Assembly (NCBI GenBank): GCA_020444545.1
Contig: JAHLKT010000006.1
Location: 1 to 64,000 of the forward strand
Direction of reading: 5' to 3'
From: Desulfarculaceae bacterium
GTDB taxonomy: Bacteria > Desulfobacterota > Desulfarculia > Desulfarculales > Desulfarculaceae
Length of the DNA: 64,000 nt
In this document: piece after piece, positions 8,365 through 16,514 of the stretch
How positions within the stretch are numbered: position 1 is the first letter of the stretch
Layout of the letters: each line of letters starts with the position of its first letter
Position numbers and translations under genes: made by a program
The notes under the pieces: model-generated
What the model was told of the DNA's origin: nothing
What the model saw: only the letters and a program-made list of their open reading frames with translations
The model's database searches: none

Positions 8365-9324
8365 ATGACCGACAAGCTCATGTCAACTGCTGAAGCGGTG
8401 GATAAATACATTCACGATGGGGACCAGATTGCGATTGGTGGCTTTACCATCAACCGCAACCCCATGAGCCTGGCCCGGGAGATCGTCCGCCAAAAAAAGA
8501 AGGACCTTTATCTGGTGGTGCATTCCCAGGGGCAGGCCCTGGAGTTGTTGATCGGAGCCGGCTGCGTAAAACGCATAGAGCTGGCTTATGGCGGGGTCGC
8601 CAGGTTCGCCCCCACCGGGCAACGCTTTAAAAAGGCGTTTATGGAAAAGACCCTCGAGGTGGAGGATTACACCAATTACCAGATGACCCTGCGGTTCATG
8701 GCCGGGGCCATGAGCCTGCCCTTTATCGCCACCACCTCGGGCTTGCAAACCGACGTGGTGAACACCTCCGGTTTTTCCCGGGCCACCCGGGAACAAGACG
8801 ACGTTCCCAATGAGAAGGTCACCCTAATCAAGAACCCCCTTGATCCGGAGTCCGGGGATGTGGTCATCCTGCCGCCGCTTACTCCGGATGTCACCTTGCT
8901 CCACGCCCAGTATGCCGGCGATGAAGGCACCATCCGCCTGGAAGGGCTTTCCTTTGCCGACCTGGAGCAGGCCAAGGCGGCCAAACATGTGCTCGTCTCT
9001 TGCGAGCATGTTGTGCCGGAGGAAATTATTCGGCGCGAGCCGGACAAAAACTGCCTGCCGCCATTTTTAGTGGATGCCATTATTCCAACCCCCTATGGCG
9101 CCCATCCCACCGGTTGTCACATGTTTTATGATTATGATCCGGAGCATTTAAACTTATTCAAAAAAATGGCCCGGGACGATGATCTTTTCCAGCAATACCT
9201 CGACGAATGGGTTTTGCCCTTTGAGAGCCAAGAGGATTATCTGGAAAAGGTGGGCGGCTCCAGCCTGGTCAGAATCAAAGCCAACCCTTTCATCGGTTAC
9301 GCCCCCGGCATGGCCAGAGTTTAG
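8365..9324 (+). CDS. Class I CoA-transferase, alpha subunit
   Basis: A 319-residue alpha subunit of a two-component CoA-transferase, closest by eye to glutaconate / 3-oxoacid CoA-transferase subunit A. The N-terminal IHDGDQIAIGGFT strand-turn and the nucleotide-binding-like LVVHSQGQALELLIGAGCVK stretch are family signatures; the C-terminal PYGAHPTGCHMFYDYD region is typical of the GctA branch. With the beta subunit 11 bases downstream it would move CoA from an acyl-CoA donor to an imported carboxylic acid. Substrate is not deducible; context (TRAP upstream, acyl-CoA dehydrogenase and ETF downstream) suggests an acid that is then oxidised as its CoA ester. Confidence 0.88.
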   Translation: MTDKLMSTAEAVDKYIHDGDQIAIGGFTINRNPMSLAREIVRQKKKDLYLVVHSQGQALELLIGAGCVKRIELAYGGVARFAPTGQRFKKAFMEKTLEVEDYTNYQMTLRFMAGAMSLPFIATTSGLQTDVVNTSGFSRATREQDDVPNEKVTLIKNPLDPESGDVVILPPLTPDVTLLHAQYAGDEGTIRLEGLSFADLEQAKAAKHVLVSCEHVVPEEIIRREPDKNCLPPFLVDAIIPTPYGAHPTGCHMFYDYDPEHLNLFKKMARDDDLFQQYLDEWVLPFESQEDYLEKVGGSSLVRIKANPFIGYAPGMARV

Positions 9325-9335
9325 GTGGAACTGTC

Positions 9336-10109
9336 ATGGAACAAAAATACACTGCTAATGAAATAATGGCCCTTTGCGCGGGCCGATTGGTGCAGGACGG
9401 CGACATCCTCTTTGCAGGCACCGGCCTGAGCATGCTGGCGGCAACCGTGGCCAAGCAGATACACGCGCCTCGCTCCACGGTCTTTTTCGAAACCGGCGGG
9501 ATTGATCCCTCCCTGGATGAACTACCCCTGGGCGTGGCGGACTCCCGGGTTATGACCGGCACTTCGGTCAATAGCGGGCTGGCCGATGCCCTGAGCCTGC
9601 TGGGGCATCCCAGGCTCAAGACCATCGCCTTTCTGGGGGCCGCCCAAATCGATTGCCATGGAAATCTTAATTCGACTATGCTGGGCACCTATGACCAGCC
9701 TTTGCAAAGATTTCCGGGGTCCGGGGGAGCCTGTGACGCAGCCAGCCTGGCCTATGGCTATGTGGTTTTTATGAAACACGAAGTCAGGCGGTTCGTGAAA
9801 AAGGTGGATTACCTTACCGCTCCGGGCTGGCTCAATGGCGGCGACTCCAGAGAAAAAGCCGGCTTCAAAAGAGGCGGGCCCATCGCGGTGGTCACCAACT
9901 TGGGGGTGATGAAGTTCGATGATATAAGCAAAAAAATGTACGTTGCCGAATACTACAAGTTCACCACCCCGGAAAAGATCGCCGAGGCCACCGGGTTTGA
10001 GCTGGATATAACCAGGGCCCAACCGACCGTGGAGCCAACCGAACAAGAGCTGACTATCTTGCGGACCCAGGTGGACCCCCAGCGCCTTATCCTGGGGCCC
10101 AAGGCATAG
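9336..10109 (+). CDS. Class I CoA-transferase, beta subunit
   Basis: A 257-residue partner of the preceding gene, starting at ATG 9336 with GGTGGAA upstream. It has the beta-subunit layout of the glutaconate CoA-transferase branch: ALCAGRLVQDGDILFAGTGL near the N-terminus, then FFETGGIDP (about 50-58), where the Glu sits at the position of the catalytic glutamate that forms the CoA thioester in this class. A glycine-rich GSGGACDAASLAYG segment follows at about 129-142. Tight coupling to the alpha gene indicates a heteromeric enzyme. Confidence 0.88.
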   Translation: MEQKYTANEIMALCAGRLVQDGDILFAGTGLSMLAATVAKQIHAPRSTVFFETGGIDPSLDELPLGVADSRVMTGTSVNSGLADALSLLGHPRLKTIAFLGAAQIDCHGNLNSTMLGTYDQPLQRFPGSGGACDAASLAYGYVVFMKHEVRRFVKKVDYLTAPGWLNGGDSREKAGFKRGGPIAVVTNLGVMKFDDISKKMYVAEYYKFTTPEKIAEATGFELDITRAQPTVEPTEQELTILRTQVDPQRLILGPKA

Positions 10110-10144
10110 TCTTGAATCTATAACCTTTGCGACAAAAGAGCGGC

Positions 10145-10936
10145 ATGGTTTCCATATCCAAAGGCAACGAGAGCAGGGAGTTTCTCAGCACCCTGGCCAA
10201 TGGCATCAAGATCATAACTCTTTTTAACGGCCAAAACCCAGAGATGACCCTGAGCGAGCTGGCGGTCAAGTCCGGCATGCACCGGGCCACGGTCAGAAGA
10301 ATCATGGTCACTCTGGAACAATTGGGCTACGCCAAAAAGGCGCACAATGTATTTCGGTTGACCCCGGCCCTGCTAAACCTGGGATTCTCCTATCTCTCGT
10401 CCTTGCCGTTTTTCCATAACGCCCAGGACATCTTGTACGAGCTGAGCCAAAAGACCAAGAACGCCACCTCCATCGCGGTTCTCGACGGCCAGGACGTGGT
10501 TTATGTGGTCAGGTTCGCCGCCAAACGGATTCTCACCGTTACCCTGGAAGTAGGGGCCAGGCTGCCCGCGCATGCCACCAGCACTGGACACGTGCTTCTG
10601 TCGGCCTTGGGCAAAGAAGACCTGGAAGCTTATTTCCACAACTCGACCAGGGAAAGATATACCGACTTTACGATCACCAGCAGGGAAGAGCTGTTGGCAT
10701 CCTTTGAAAAGGTCAGAAAAGACGGCTACTGCCTGTCGGAACAATGGCTCGACGAGGGGTTGATCGCCCTTGCCCTTCCCGTGGTAACCCCCAACGGCAC
10801 CACCATCGCCGCCTTCAATCTTGTGTCCAATATAATCAAGACCAACCGAGAAAAGATGATGGACGAAATATTGCCCTTGATGAAAGAGGCGGTAAAAAAG
10901 ATTCAGGACACCATGACCTTTCAACAACTGATCTAG
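10145..10936 (+). CDS. IclR-family transcriptional regulator
   Basis: About 263 residues. N-terminal winged helix-turn-helix (about 14-70; MTLSELAVKSGMHRATVRRI is the helix-turn-helix) followed by the IclR effector domain, recognisable from GARLPAHATSTGHVLLSAL and the closing DEGLIALALPV strand. This is the PcaR/PobR-like group that usually senses small carboxylic acids. ATG 10145 was chosen because AAAGAG lies just upstream. It follows the CoA-transferase genes on the same strand and probably controls this set; inverted repeats at 4786-4810 and 10965-10982 are possible sites. Confidence 0.9.
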   Translation: MVSISKGNESREFLSTLANGIKIITLFNGQNPEMTLSELAVKSGMHRATVRRIMVTLEQLGYAKKAHNVFRLTPALLNLGFSYLSSLPFFHNAQDILYELSQKTKNATSIAVLDGQDVVYVVRFAAKRILTVTLEVGARLPAHATSTGHVLLSALGKEDLEAYFHNSTRERYTDFTITSREELLASFEKVRKDGYCLSEQWLDEGLIALALPVVTPNGTTIAAFNLVSNIIKTNREKMMDEILPLMKEAVKKIQDTMTFQQLI

Positions 10937-10964
10937 TTGACTCCCATACATAATGATCATCAAT

Positions 10965-10982
10965 CGTATCAATGCGCATACG
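10965..10982. promoter_or_regulatory. Weak inverted repeat before the flavin oxidoreductase gene
   Basis: CGTAT ... ATACG arms around an eight-base centre, 11 bases before ATG 10994. The half site shares the word ATGCG with the stronger inverted repeat at 4786-4810, so both might be read by the IclR regulator encoded between them. Low information content. Confidence 0.25.
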
Positions 10983-10993
10983 GGAGGATAGCA

Positions 10994-11974
10994 ATGCTGA
11001 AAACCCGCGCGACTGAAAAGCTAGGGATACGCTACCCCATAATCGGTGGCACCATGATGTGGATATCCAGCCCTGAGTTCGTGGCCGCCATCTCCGAGGC
11101 CGGCGGGCTGGGCATCTTGGCCTCGGCCATGTTTGACACCAAAGAGGGATTCGCCCAGGCCATAGACACCATCCAGGCCAAGACCGACAAGCCCTTTGCG
11201 GTGAATCTCAACCTTTTCCCCACGATCAGGCCGGTGAACAACCAGGAGTTTTTGGAAATCATCCTGGAAAAGGGCGTCAAGGTCGTCGAGACCTCGGGCC
11301 ATGCCGCCCCCACCGAGCTGTCGCAAGGCTTCAAGGACGGCAACCTCACCTGGATCCACAAATGCGTGGGAGTGCGCTACGCCCTCAAGGCCCAGAGCAT
11401 GGGGGCTGATTTCATAACCGTGGTTGGCTATGAAAACGGCGGGGCCACCGGCGTGCTGGATATTGGCACCCTGGTCCTGGTGCCCACGGTGGTGGACGCC
11501 GTGGACACTCCGGTTATCGGCGGAGGCGGGGTCTCCGACGGCCGCGGCCTGGCCGCCATCCTCGCCCTGGGCGCCGAGGCGGCCATCATCGGGACCGCCT
11601 TGCTGCTCACCCAGGAATGCCCCATCCACGACTACCTCAAGCAACACCTTCTCAAGGCCACCGAGTTGGACACCGCCCTGGTCATGCGCACCATCAAGAA
11701 CACCCACCGGGTGCTGAACAACGACGCGGCCAAGCAGTGCGCCGCGTTGGAGGCCGAGGGCAAGGGGCTGGAGGAGTTGATGCCGGTCATCACCGGTGAG
11801 CGCTCCCGCAAGATGTACCAGGAAGGCGACCCCAACCTGGGCATCGTTTCCTGCGGCCAGGGAGTGGGCATGATTCACGCCATCCCCAGCGTGGCCGAGA
11901 GGCTCGCCTCCATGGCCGAGCAGGCCGAAAGGACTATTGCTCGCTTGCACAACTCCGTGGTGGTGGCGAGCTAG
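10994..11974 (+). CDS. NAD(P)H-dependent flavin oxidoreductase, nitronate-monooxygenase fold
   Basis: A 326-residue FMN TIM-barrel of the 2-nitropropane dioxygenase / FabK superfamily. The YPIIGGTMMWISSPEFVAAI opening, SEAGGLGIL and the phosphate-binding VIGGGGVSDGRG (about 174-185) are clear. The family's usual EAGGHxG motif reads ENGGATG here (147-153), so the histidine that acts as base in nitronate monooxygenases and FabK is alanine. A true nitronate monooxygenase is therefore unlikely; an enoyl reductase or unknown oxidoreductase acting on the imported acid is more plausible. ATG 10994 has GGAGG eight bases upstream; the frame stays open to 10937. It converges with the EtfA-fusion gene. 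Confidence 0.82.
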   Translation: MLKTRATEKLGIRYPIIGGTMMWISSPEFVAAISEAGGLGILASAMFDTKEGFAQAIDTIQAKTDKPFAVNLNLFPTIRPVNNQEFLEIILEKGVKVVETSGHAAPTELSQGFKDGNLTWIHKCVGVRYALKAQSMGADFITVVGYENGGATGVLDIGTLVLVPTVVDAVDTPVIGGGGVSDGRGLAAILALGAEAAIIGTALLLTQECPIHDYLKQHLLKATELDTALVMRTIKNTHRVLNNDAAKQCAALEAEGKGLEELMPVITGERSRKMYQEGDPNLGIVSCGQGVGMIHAIPSVAERLASMAEQAERTIARLHNSVVVAS

Positions 11975-12059
11975 GCGGAAGCCAACCCTTCCTGGTGCCA
12001 AGAACCCAGAGAGCCACCGGCCGCAGGACAGGCCACGCTGATAGGATTAAACCCGGGAG

Positions 12060-12095
12060 CCAGGCGCATGGGGGTTAATGCCCCCTCCTGGTTTT
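12060..12095 (+). terminator. Terminator between convergent operons
   Basis: Stem CCAGG / CCTGG with an inner GGGGG / CCCCC stem around a TTAATG loop, followed by TTTT. It sits 86 bases after the flavin oxidoreductase stop, between two converging transcription units. Confidence 0.6.
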
Positions 12096-12192
12096 CCTGG
12101 CGAATTCCTGTGACCCACTAGTGCTATGGCGCTTGCTAGAAAGAATTGCCCAGATGGTCCCATTTTTGCGGGCTTAGCCGGATCAGCTGGGA

Positions 12193-13821
12193 TCAGAGGG
12201 TATAGAGGACCACCAGGCACCTAGTGGGCTCACTACTCTGGCTCTTCAGCTTGTGGGGTATATCAGAATTAAAGTGAATTGACTCACCGGCTTTGAGTTG
12301 CTGCACTTTTGAGCCCAGGGTGAACTCCAGTTCCCCCTCCATCACAAAGATGAATTCCTCACCCTCATGCTTGTAGGCCACGGGTTTGTGGGTCAAGTGA
12401 GGTTCGATGGTGATCATGAAGGCGCGCAGGTGACTGTTTTCGGCTTCCGGGGTCAGGGTGGTGTAATGATAGCTCTGGGTGCGCTGGCGGTAGGCCTTGG
12501 CGCGGCGATCGGTGATGGCGGCCTGCTCCTCGCTGTTGAGGAAAGTGCCCGGGTCCACCTCCATGACCTTGGCCATGCTGAGGATAAAGGCAACCGGCGG
12601 CGATAGGCGCTCTTCCTCGACCTGAGCGATGAAATCGGGGTCCTGGCCGGTTTTTCCCGCCAACTCGCTTTGGGTCCAATTGCGGGCGGCGCGGAACTGA
12701 GCCACGATCGCGCCGAACCCGCTGGGGGACATGTCCTCCTCCCCACCGATGGTGCCGGCTGAATCGGCCAGGCGGCGCAGAACCACCTGCTTGGCTTTCT
12801 GGGTCAACGCGGGTAAAAAAGTTTCAGCATCCGCCACGATGCCAATATCCGCCAAGTTGAAAATAGGGGCCGCGGCATCGCGGTTGATGGCCACGATGGT
12901 GTCGGCCTCCATTATGCCGGCCGTGTATTGCACGGCTCCAGAGGTGCCCACTGTAATCAAAAGCTTGGGCCGCACGGTTTTACCGGTCTGGCCGATGAGC
13001 CGCCCTTCCTCCACCCAGTGGTGCAGCACCGGCGGACGCGTGGCCCCCACCTCGGCGCCCAAGGCGGCGGCCAGATCACGAACTCGCCCGAATCCCCTGA
13101 TGTCGCCGAGGCCGGCGCCGCCCACCACCACGGTTTCGGCATCTTCAAGACGCCTGGTTTGCCGGGGCTCCCTGGTGCGCCGCTTCAATTGCAGCCCCTG
13201 GGAAGGCTCCACATGCTCCGGTTCGATCCACCCAATGGGCGCCTCTGTTTTGGGCTCGGTCTGGGCCGCTTCGGGGGCCCCCTGCGGCCGGACCGTGGCA
13301 AAGGCCAGGGGCCACCCCGGGGCCAGGGTGATATCGGCTAAAATCTCCCCTCCCCAGGCGGGACAACGGCCAGCCACCTGGCCGTCTTTCAGGAAGAGCT
13401 CCTCGCAATCCGCGATGAGCCCGGCCTGACAGCGCTGGGCGCCGAAAGCGGCAATCTCGCGGCCAAAGTCGTTGAGGCTGAACAGCACCACCCAGGGTTT
13501 ACGGGCCTGAACAAAATCCGCCAAAACGCGGGCGAAAATATCGCTGCGCGGGACGCCGAGCCGCGAATGCGCCAAGCAGAAAACTTCATGAGCGCCACCT
13601 GCTGCCGCCTGTTGGGCGGCTTGGGCCATGGGGACGCATTCGGCAAGGTCCATATCCTGGTTCTGTAAGCCATCGGGGTCCGGGGCGCCCATTAAAACCA
13701 TGGCCACCGGGGCTCCCGCCTCCTGGGCCAGGGGCAGCGCCTTGGCCAACACCTTGAGACTATCCCGCCAGAGGCGCTTGGTGCGCAAATCGCCGCAAAC
13801 CCATATGTAATTAGACTTCAT
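12193..13821 (-). CDS. EtfA fused to XRE helix-turn-helix and cupin domains
   Basis: A 542-residue three-part protein. Residues 1-345 are a complete ETF alpha subunit: N-terminal Rossmann-like domain, then the FAD domain with GAGLGDIRGF (235-244), GATRPP (259-264), GQTGKTV (277-283), VGTSGAVQYTAG (291-302) and AINRDAAAPIF (311-321). Residues 368-428 form an XRE-type helix-turn-helix (NWTQSELAGKTGQDPDFIAQ is the core). Residues 465-542 are a cupin with H485, E489 and H523 in metal-site positions. ETF alpha is normally about 320 residues and never needs a DNA-binding tail. The start overlaps the etfB stop (ATGA), and an acyl-CoA dehydrogenase lies upstream, so it should be a working ETF that might also act on DNA. 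Whether it does is inference. Confidence 0.9.
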   Translation of the reverse strand: MKSNYIWVCGDLRTKRLWRDSLKVLAKALPLAQEAGAPVAMVLMGAPDPDGLQNQDMDLAECVPMAQAAQQAAAGGAHEVFCLAHSRLGVPRSDIFARVLADFVQARKPWVVLFSLNDFGREIAAFGAQRCQAGLIADCEELFLKDGQVAGRCPAWGGEILADITLAPGWPLAFATVRPQGAPEAAQTEPKTEAPIGWIEPEHVEPSQGLQLKRRTREPRQTRRLEDAETVVVGGAGLGDIRGFGRVRDLAAALGAEVGATRPPVLHHWVEEGRLIGQTGKTVRPKLLITVGTSGAVQYTAGIMEADTIVAINRDAAAPIFNLADIGIVADAETFLPALTQKAKQVVLRRLADSAGTIGGEEDMSPSGFGAIVAQFRAARNWTQSELAGKTGQDPDFIAQVEEERLSPPVAFILSMAKVMEVDPGTFLNSEEQAAITDRRAKAYRQRTQSYHYTTLTPEAENSHLRAFMITIEPHLTHKPVAYKHEGEEFIFVMEGELEFTLGSKVQQLKAGESIHFNSDIPHKLKSQSSEPTRCLVVLYTL

Positions 13822-14597
13822 GATCCGATTTTACCTGCAAGGGTAAGCATCTCAAGCAACGCTTCCGCCTGCTCCCGAGGGTTGCCTTCAATAATTCTAC
13901 AGCTGCGGTCATGGGGTATTTTTTTCAGGTCGGCCACGCGGGTGGGTGAGCCGGTCAGCCCCACTTGTTCAGCCGTCAGGCCCAAATCAGCCACGTTCCA
14001 TTGCCGCGGCTTGGGCTGATCATAAACCTGGGACAGGCCCACCAGGCTCACGGGTCTGGGAATAAAAGCCCGGGGATCCATGGCAAGCGCCGCCGGAGTC
14101 TGAACCTGCCAGACCTCCTCCCAGGTATCGACGGCCCTGTGAACCTCCCAGCCACCACCCTGCAATTCCATCTTTTTGACGCCGCCCAAAAAAGGCAGGT
14201 CCAGCAGACTGGCGGTCTGAGGTCCGACCTGTCCGGTGTCGCTATCAGCGGTGCGGGTGCCGAAGAAAATAAAATCAAAAGCCCCGATTTTTTGCACCGC
14301 TTGGGCCAGCACCTTGGCGGTGACCAGAGTGTCCGACCCCGCCAGGGCCCGATCGCTGACCAGCACGGCCTCATCGGCCCCCATGGCCTGGGCTTCGGCC
14401 AGGGCCTCGGCACTGACCTCGGGCCCCATGGACAGCGCGATCACCGATGCGTTCATCGTGTCCTTGAGGCGGATGGCCGCCTCCAGGGCCGGACGGTCGA
14501 ATGGATTGAGCTCGCTGTTGCCCACGGCGCGCTGGGGCCCTCCGAGGTGGGAGGCCTTAAGGACCGATTTGATACAAACAATGATGCGAAGGGACAT
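13818..14597 (-). CDS. etfB: Electron transfer flavoprotein beta subunit
   Basis: A 259-residue ETF beta subunit that, with the alpha subunit, carries electrons from acyl-CoA dehydrogenases. Seen: IIVCIKSVL start, NPFDRPALEAAIRLKD (NP-D-ALE signature), ALSMGPEVSAEALAEAQAMG adenine-binding region, and GTRTADSDTGQVGP, the family's conserved GxxxxDxDTGQxGP loop. GGGAGGAATC precedes ATG 14597. It overlaps the alpha-fusion start by four bases and follows the dehydrogenase by 22 bases, so all three form one operon. Confidence 0.95.
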   Translation of the reverse strand: MSLRIIVCIKSVLKASHLGGPQRAVGNSELNPFDRPALEAAIRLKDTMNASVIALSMGPEVSAEALAEAQAMGADEAVLVSDRALAGSDTLVTAKVLAQAVQKIGAFDFIFFGTRTADSDTGQVGPQTASLLDLPFLGGVKKMELQGGGWEVHRAVDTWEEVWQVQTPAALAMDPRAFIPRPVSLVGLSQVYDQPKPRQWNVADLGLTAEQVGLTGSPTRVADLKKIPHDRSCRIIEGNPREQAEALLEMLTLAGKIGS

Positions 14598-14619
14598 GAT
14601 TCCTCCCAGGAGACGGCCG

Positions 14620-15771
14620 CTACAGGGTTTCCCGCAGCGCCTCGCGCGCGATCACCATGCGATGAACCTCTGAAGTTCCTTCATAGATGCGGGTTACCCT
14701 TGCATCGCGATAATAGCGCTCCACGGCATAGGCTTTGGAGTAGCCGTAACCGCCATGGATCTGCAAGGCCAGATCAGTGACTTTGCCGGCCGCTTCCGAG
14801 GCAAAAAGCTTGGCCTGAGCCGCGGCTTTGGTGACCGGCTGATTAGCATCTTTAATCCTGGCCGCGCGGTAAACCATCATGCGGGCCGCGTCCACTTGAG
14901 TGGCCATATCGGCTATCATCGTCTGAATCATCTGATGGTTCCCCAGGGGAACCCTGAACTGCTGCCGCTGGTTGGCATAGCGCACCCCTTCCTCCAGGGC
15001 GGCCTGGGCGATGCCCAGGGCCTGGGCCGCGATGCCGATGCGTCCGGTGTCCAAGGCCGCGAGACCGATCCGCAGACCCATGCCCGCCTTCCCCAACAGA
15101 TTAGCTTTGGGAAGGTGGCAGTCGTAAAGGCGGATGGAGGTCACCGGGTTGGCCCGCATGCCGCACAGGTCTTCCAGGTCCCCCACCACGAATCCGGGGG
15201 TGCCTCTTTCGGCCACCACCACGCTGACCTCTTTACGGCCGCCCCCCTGGCCGGTGTTGCAAAAAATCAGGCAAATATCGGCAATGCCTCCGTTGGTGAC
15301 AAACACCTTGTTGGCGTTGACCACCCAATCGTCGCCATCAGCCAGGGCGGTGGCGATGATCCCGCTGGCGTCGGAACCGGCATTTGGCTCCGTCAGGCAG
15401 AAGGCGCCGATTTTTTCACCTTTTGCCAAGGCCGGCACCCAGCGTTGATGCTGCTCGGGAGAGCCGAAGGCCACAATGGGATACAGGGCGACGCTGTTGT
15501 GCACGCTCAGACACAATCCAATGGCGGCGCTGACCCGTGAGACCTCTTCGATGGTAATGGCATAGCTGACCGTATCCAGCCCGGCGCCGCCCAGCTCCCG
15601 GGGGGCTTGAATGCCGAAATAACCCAGAGGCCCCATTTTCTCGGCCACTTCCCAAGGGAAACGCGCCTCCTGATCGATTTGAGCGGCTATGGGGCGCAGT
15701 TCCTTTTCACAAAAATCGCGGACACTGCGCCGCACTATGCGGTGTTTGTCGGTCAAAATTGGATCATGCAT
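14620..15771 (-). CDS. Acyl-CoA dehydrogenase
   Basis: A 383-residue FAD enzyme that introduces an alpha,beta double bond in an acyl-CoA and passes electrons to ETF. FCLTEPNAGSDASG is the FAD/substrate loop, LQIHGGYGYSKAYAVER the conserved C-terminal region, and the catalytic base is Glu364 in RIYEGTSEVHR, the position used by short/medium-chain enzymes. Length is standard. It is the first gene of the operon acd-etfB-etfA fusion; the start lies next to a broken integrase, so the promoter may lie within integration debris. Chain length and branching of the substrate are unknown. Confidence 0.95.
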   Translation of the reverse strand: MHDPILTDKHRIVRRSVRDFCEKELRPIAAQIDQEARFPWEVAEKMGPLGYFGIQAPRELGGAGLDTVSYAITIEEVSRVSAAIGLCLSVHNSVALYPIVAFGSPEQHQRWVPALAKGEKIGAFCLTEPNAGSDASGIIATALADGDDWVVNANKVFVTNGGIADICLIFCNTGQGGGRKEVSVVVAERGTPGFVVGDLEDLCGMRANPVTSIRLYDCHLPKANLLGKAGMGLRIGLAALDTGRIGIAAQALGIAQAALEEGVRYANQRQQFRVPLGNHQMIQTMIADMATQVDAARMMVYRAARIKDANQPVTKAAAQAKLFASEAAGKVTDLALQIHGGYGYSKAYAVERYYRDARVTRIYEGTSEVHRMVIAREALRETL

Positions 15772-15849
15772 GCAACATACCTATGCATCGGGCCTGAGAA
15801 CAGGCGCGAACTTGAGAGAATAAGGCGTTACGCTCACTATAGAGATAAA

Positions 15850-16181
15850 CCAGATGATCGCCTGCCCTGCCAGGTGAAAATGTCGTGCGCCCTGGCGGGG
15901 ACTCTGCGTGCCTGGCGCCGGATTCAAGGACCGGGCAATATGTATGTCTTCCCGCAGGAGGACAAGGCGGCGTTGCACCATGATGTGTGGGTGCGCAAGA
16001 ACCTGGCGGCCGCCTGCCGGCGCGCCGACGTCAGCTACCGCCCCCAGGTTGCCTCCGTCACTACCGGGCGTCCAAATGGGCCGACGAGGGCCGCTCCTTG
16101 ACCTGGATCCAGAACCGCCTGGGCCATTCCAAGCCCACCACCACGGACACTTATCTGCACGAGCTGGGCGTGAATGTTTAG
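15850..16181 (+). pseudogene. Tyrosine integrase, C-terminal remnant (frameshifted)
   Basis: Two frames together give the end of a phage-type tyrosine recombinase. The first frame reads MYVFPQEDKAALHHDVWVRK; after a frameshift near 16050 the second gives RHYRASKW (box II His), then SLTWIQNRLGHSKPTTTDTY with the box II GH and the nucleophilic Tyr, and ends LHELGVNV-stop. The N-terminal two thirds are missing. It abuts a partial tRNA-Gly copy (16253-16297), the position an integrase gene occupies next to its attachment site. The last nine codons are duplicated at 44471. Confidence 0.8.
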
Positions 16182-16297
16182 TTGCTTCCCACTATCTCCC
16201 GCTGAAAAAATGAAAGGGGGTTAGCCTCTGAGGCCAACCCCCCGAATAAACTTGGAGCGGGAGACGGGATTCGAACCCGCGACCCTCAGCTTGGAAG
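16155..16297. repeat. Left 143-bp direct repeat (att-like)
   Basis: Matches 44471-44613 at constant offset (28,316 bases) with only a handful of substitutions. In order it holds the last integrase codons (LHELGVNV-stop), a terminator hairpin (16215-16243) and the 3' 45 bases of tRNA-Gly. It starts immediately after the integrase Tyr codon and stops in the tRNA anticodon loop. Direct repeats that end in a tRNA 3' half are the classical product of tyrosine-recombinase integration. Confidence 0.85.
16253..16297 (-). pseudogene. tRNA-Gly(TCC) 3' half, attachment-site copy
   Basis: Identical to the 3' 45 bases of the intact tRNA-Gly at 44569-44646, from the anticodon loop (CTTCCAA) through the T arm, acceptor strand and encoded CCA. 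Beyond 16297 the match is lost, so the D arm and 5' acceptor strand are missing and no functional tRNA can be made. Interpreted as an att site created by island integration. Confidence 0.88.
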
Positions 16298-16480
16298 AGT
16301 CTCCAAAGCAGTTTTGTAACCATGGGAAACGGTTGCTGGAAAAGTTAAAAAGCTATTATTGCATCCTAAATGGCCAGGCGGCTTAGTCAGCTATGCCGGC
16401 CATGTCGTGATATCTCCCACTATCTCCCACCGGATATACATAAGAAATCTGCTCAACAAATAGAGTAGACTTCCTTTTAA

Positions 16481-16514
16481 GAATTGAGGGCTCAGGCAAC
16501 CTCGGGGCGGTTCA
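16481..16514 (-). repeat. 33-34 bp dispersed repeat, copy 2
   Basis: Second copy of the repeat at 4201-4233 (one substitution, one indel). On the minus strand it starts TGAACCGCCCCGAGG. It lies exactly at the point where homology to IstA stops, as if a second element inserted there or recombination joined two IS remnants. Confidence 0.5.

Noticed and set aside
16253-16297. A second tRNA-Gly gene
   Set aside because: Only the 3' half is present; D arm and 5' acceptor strand are missing, so it is an attachment-site copy.
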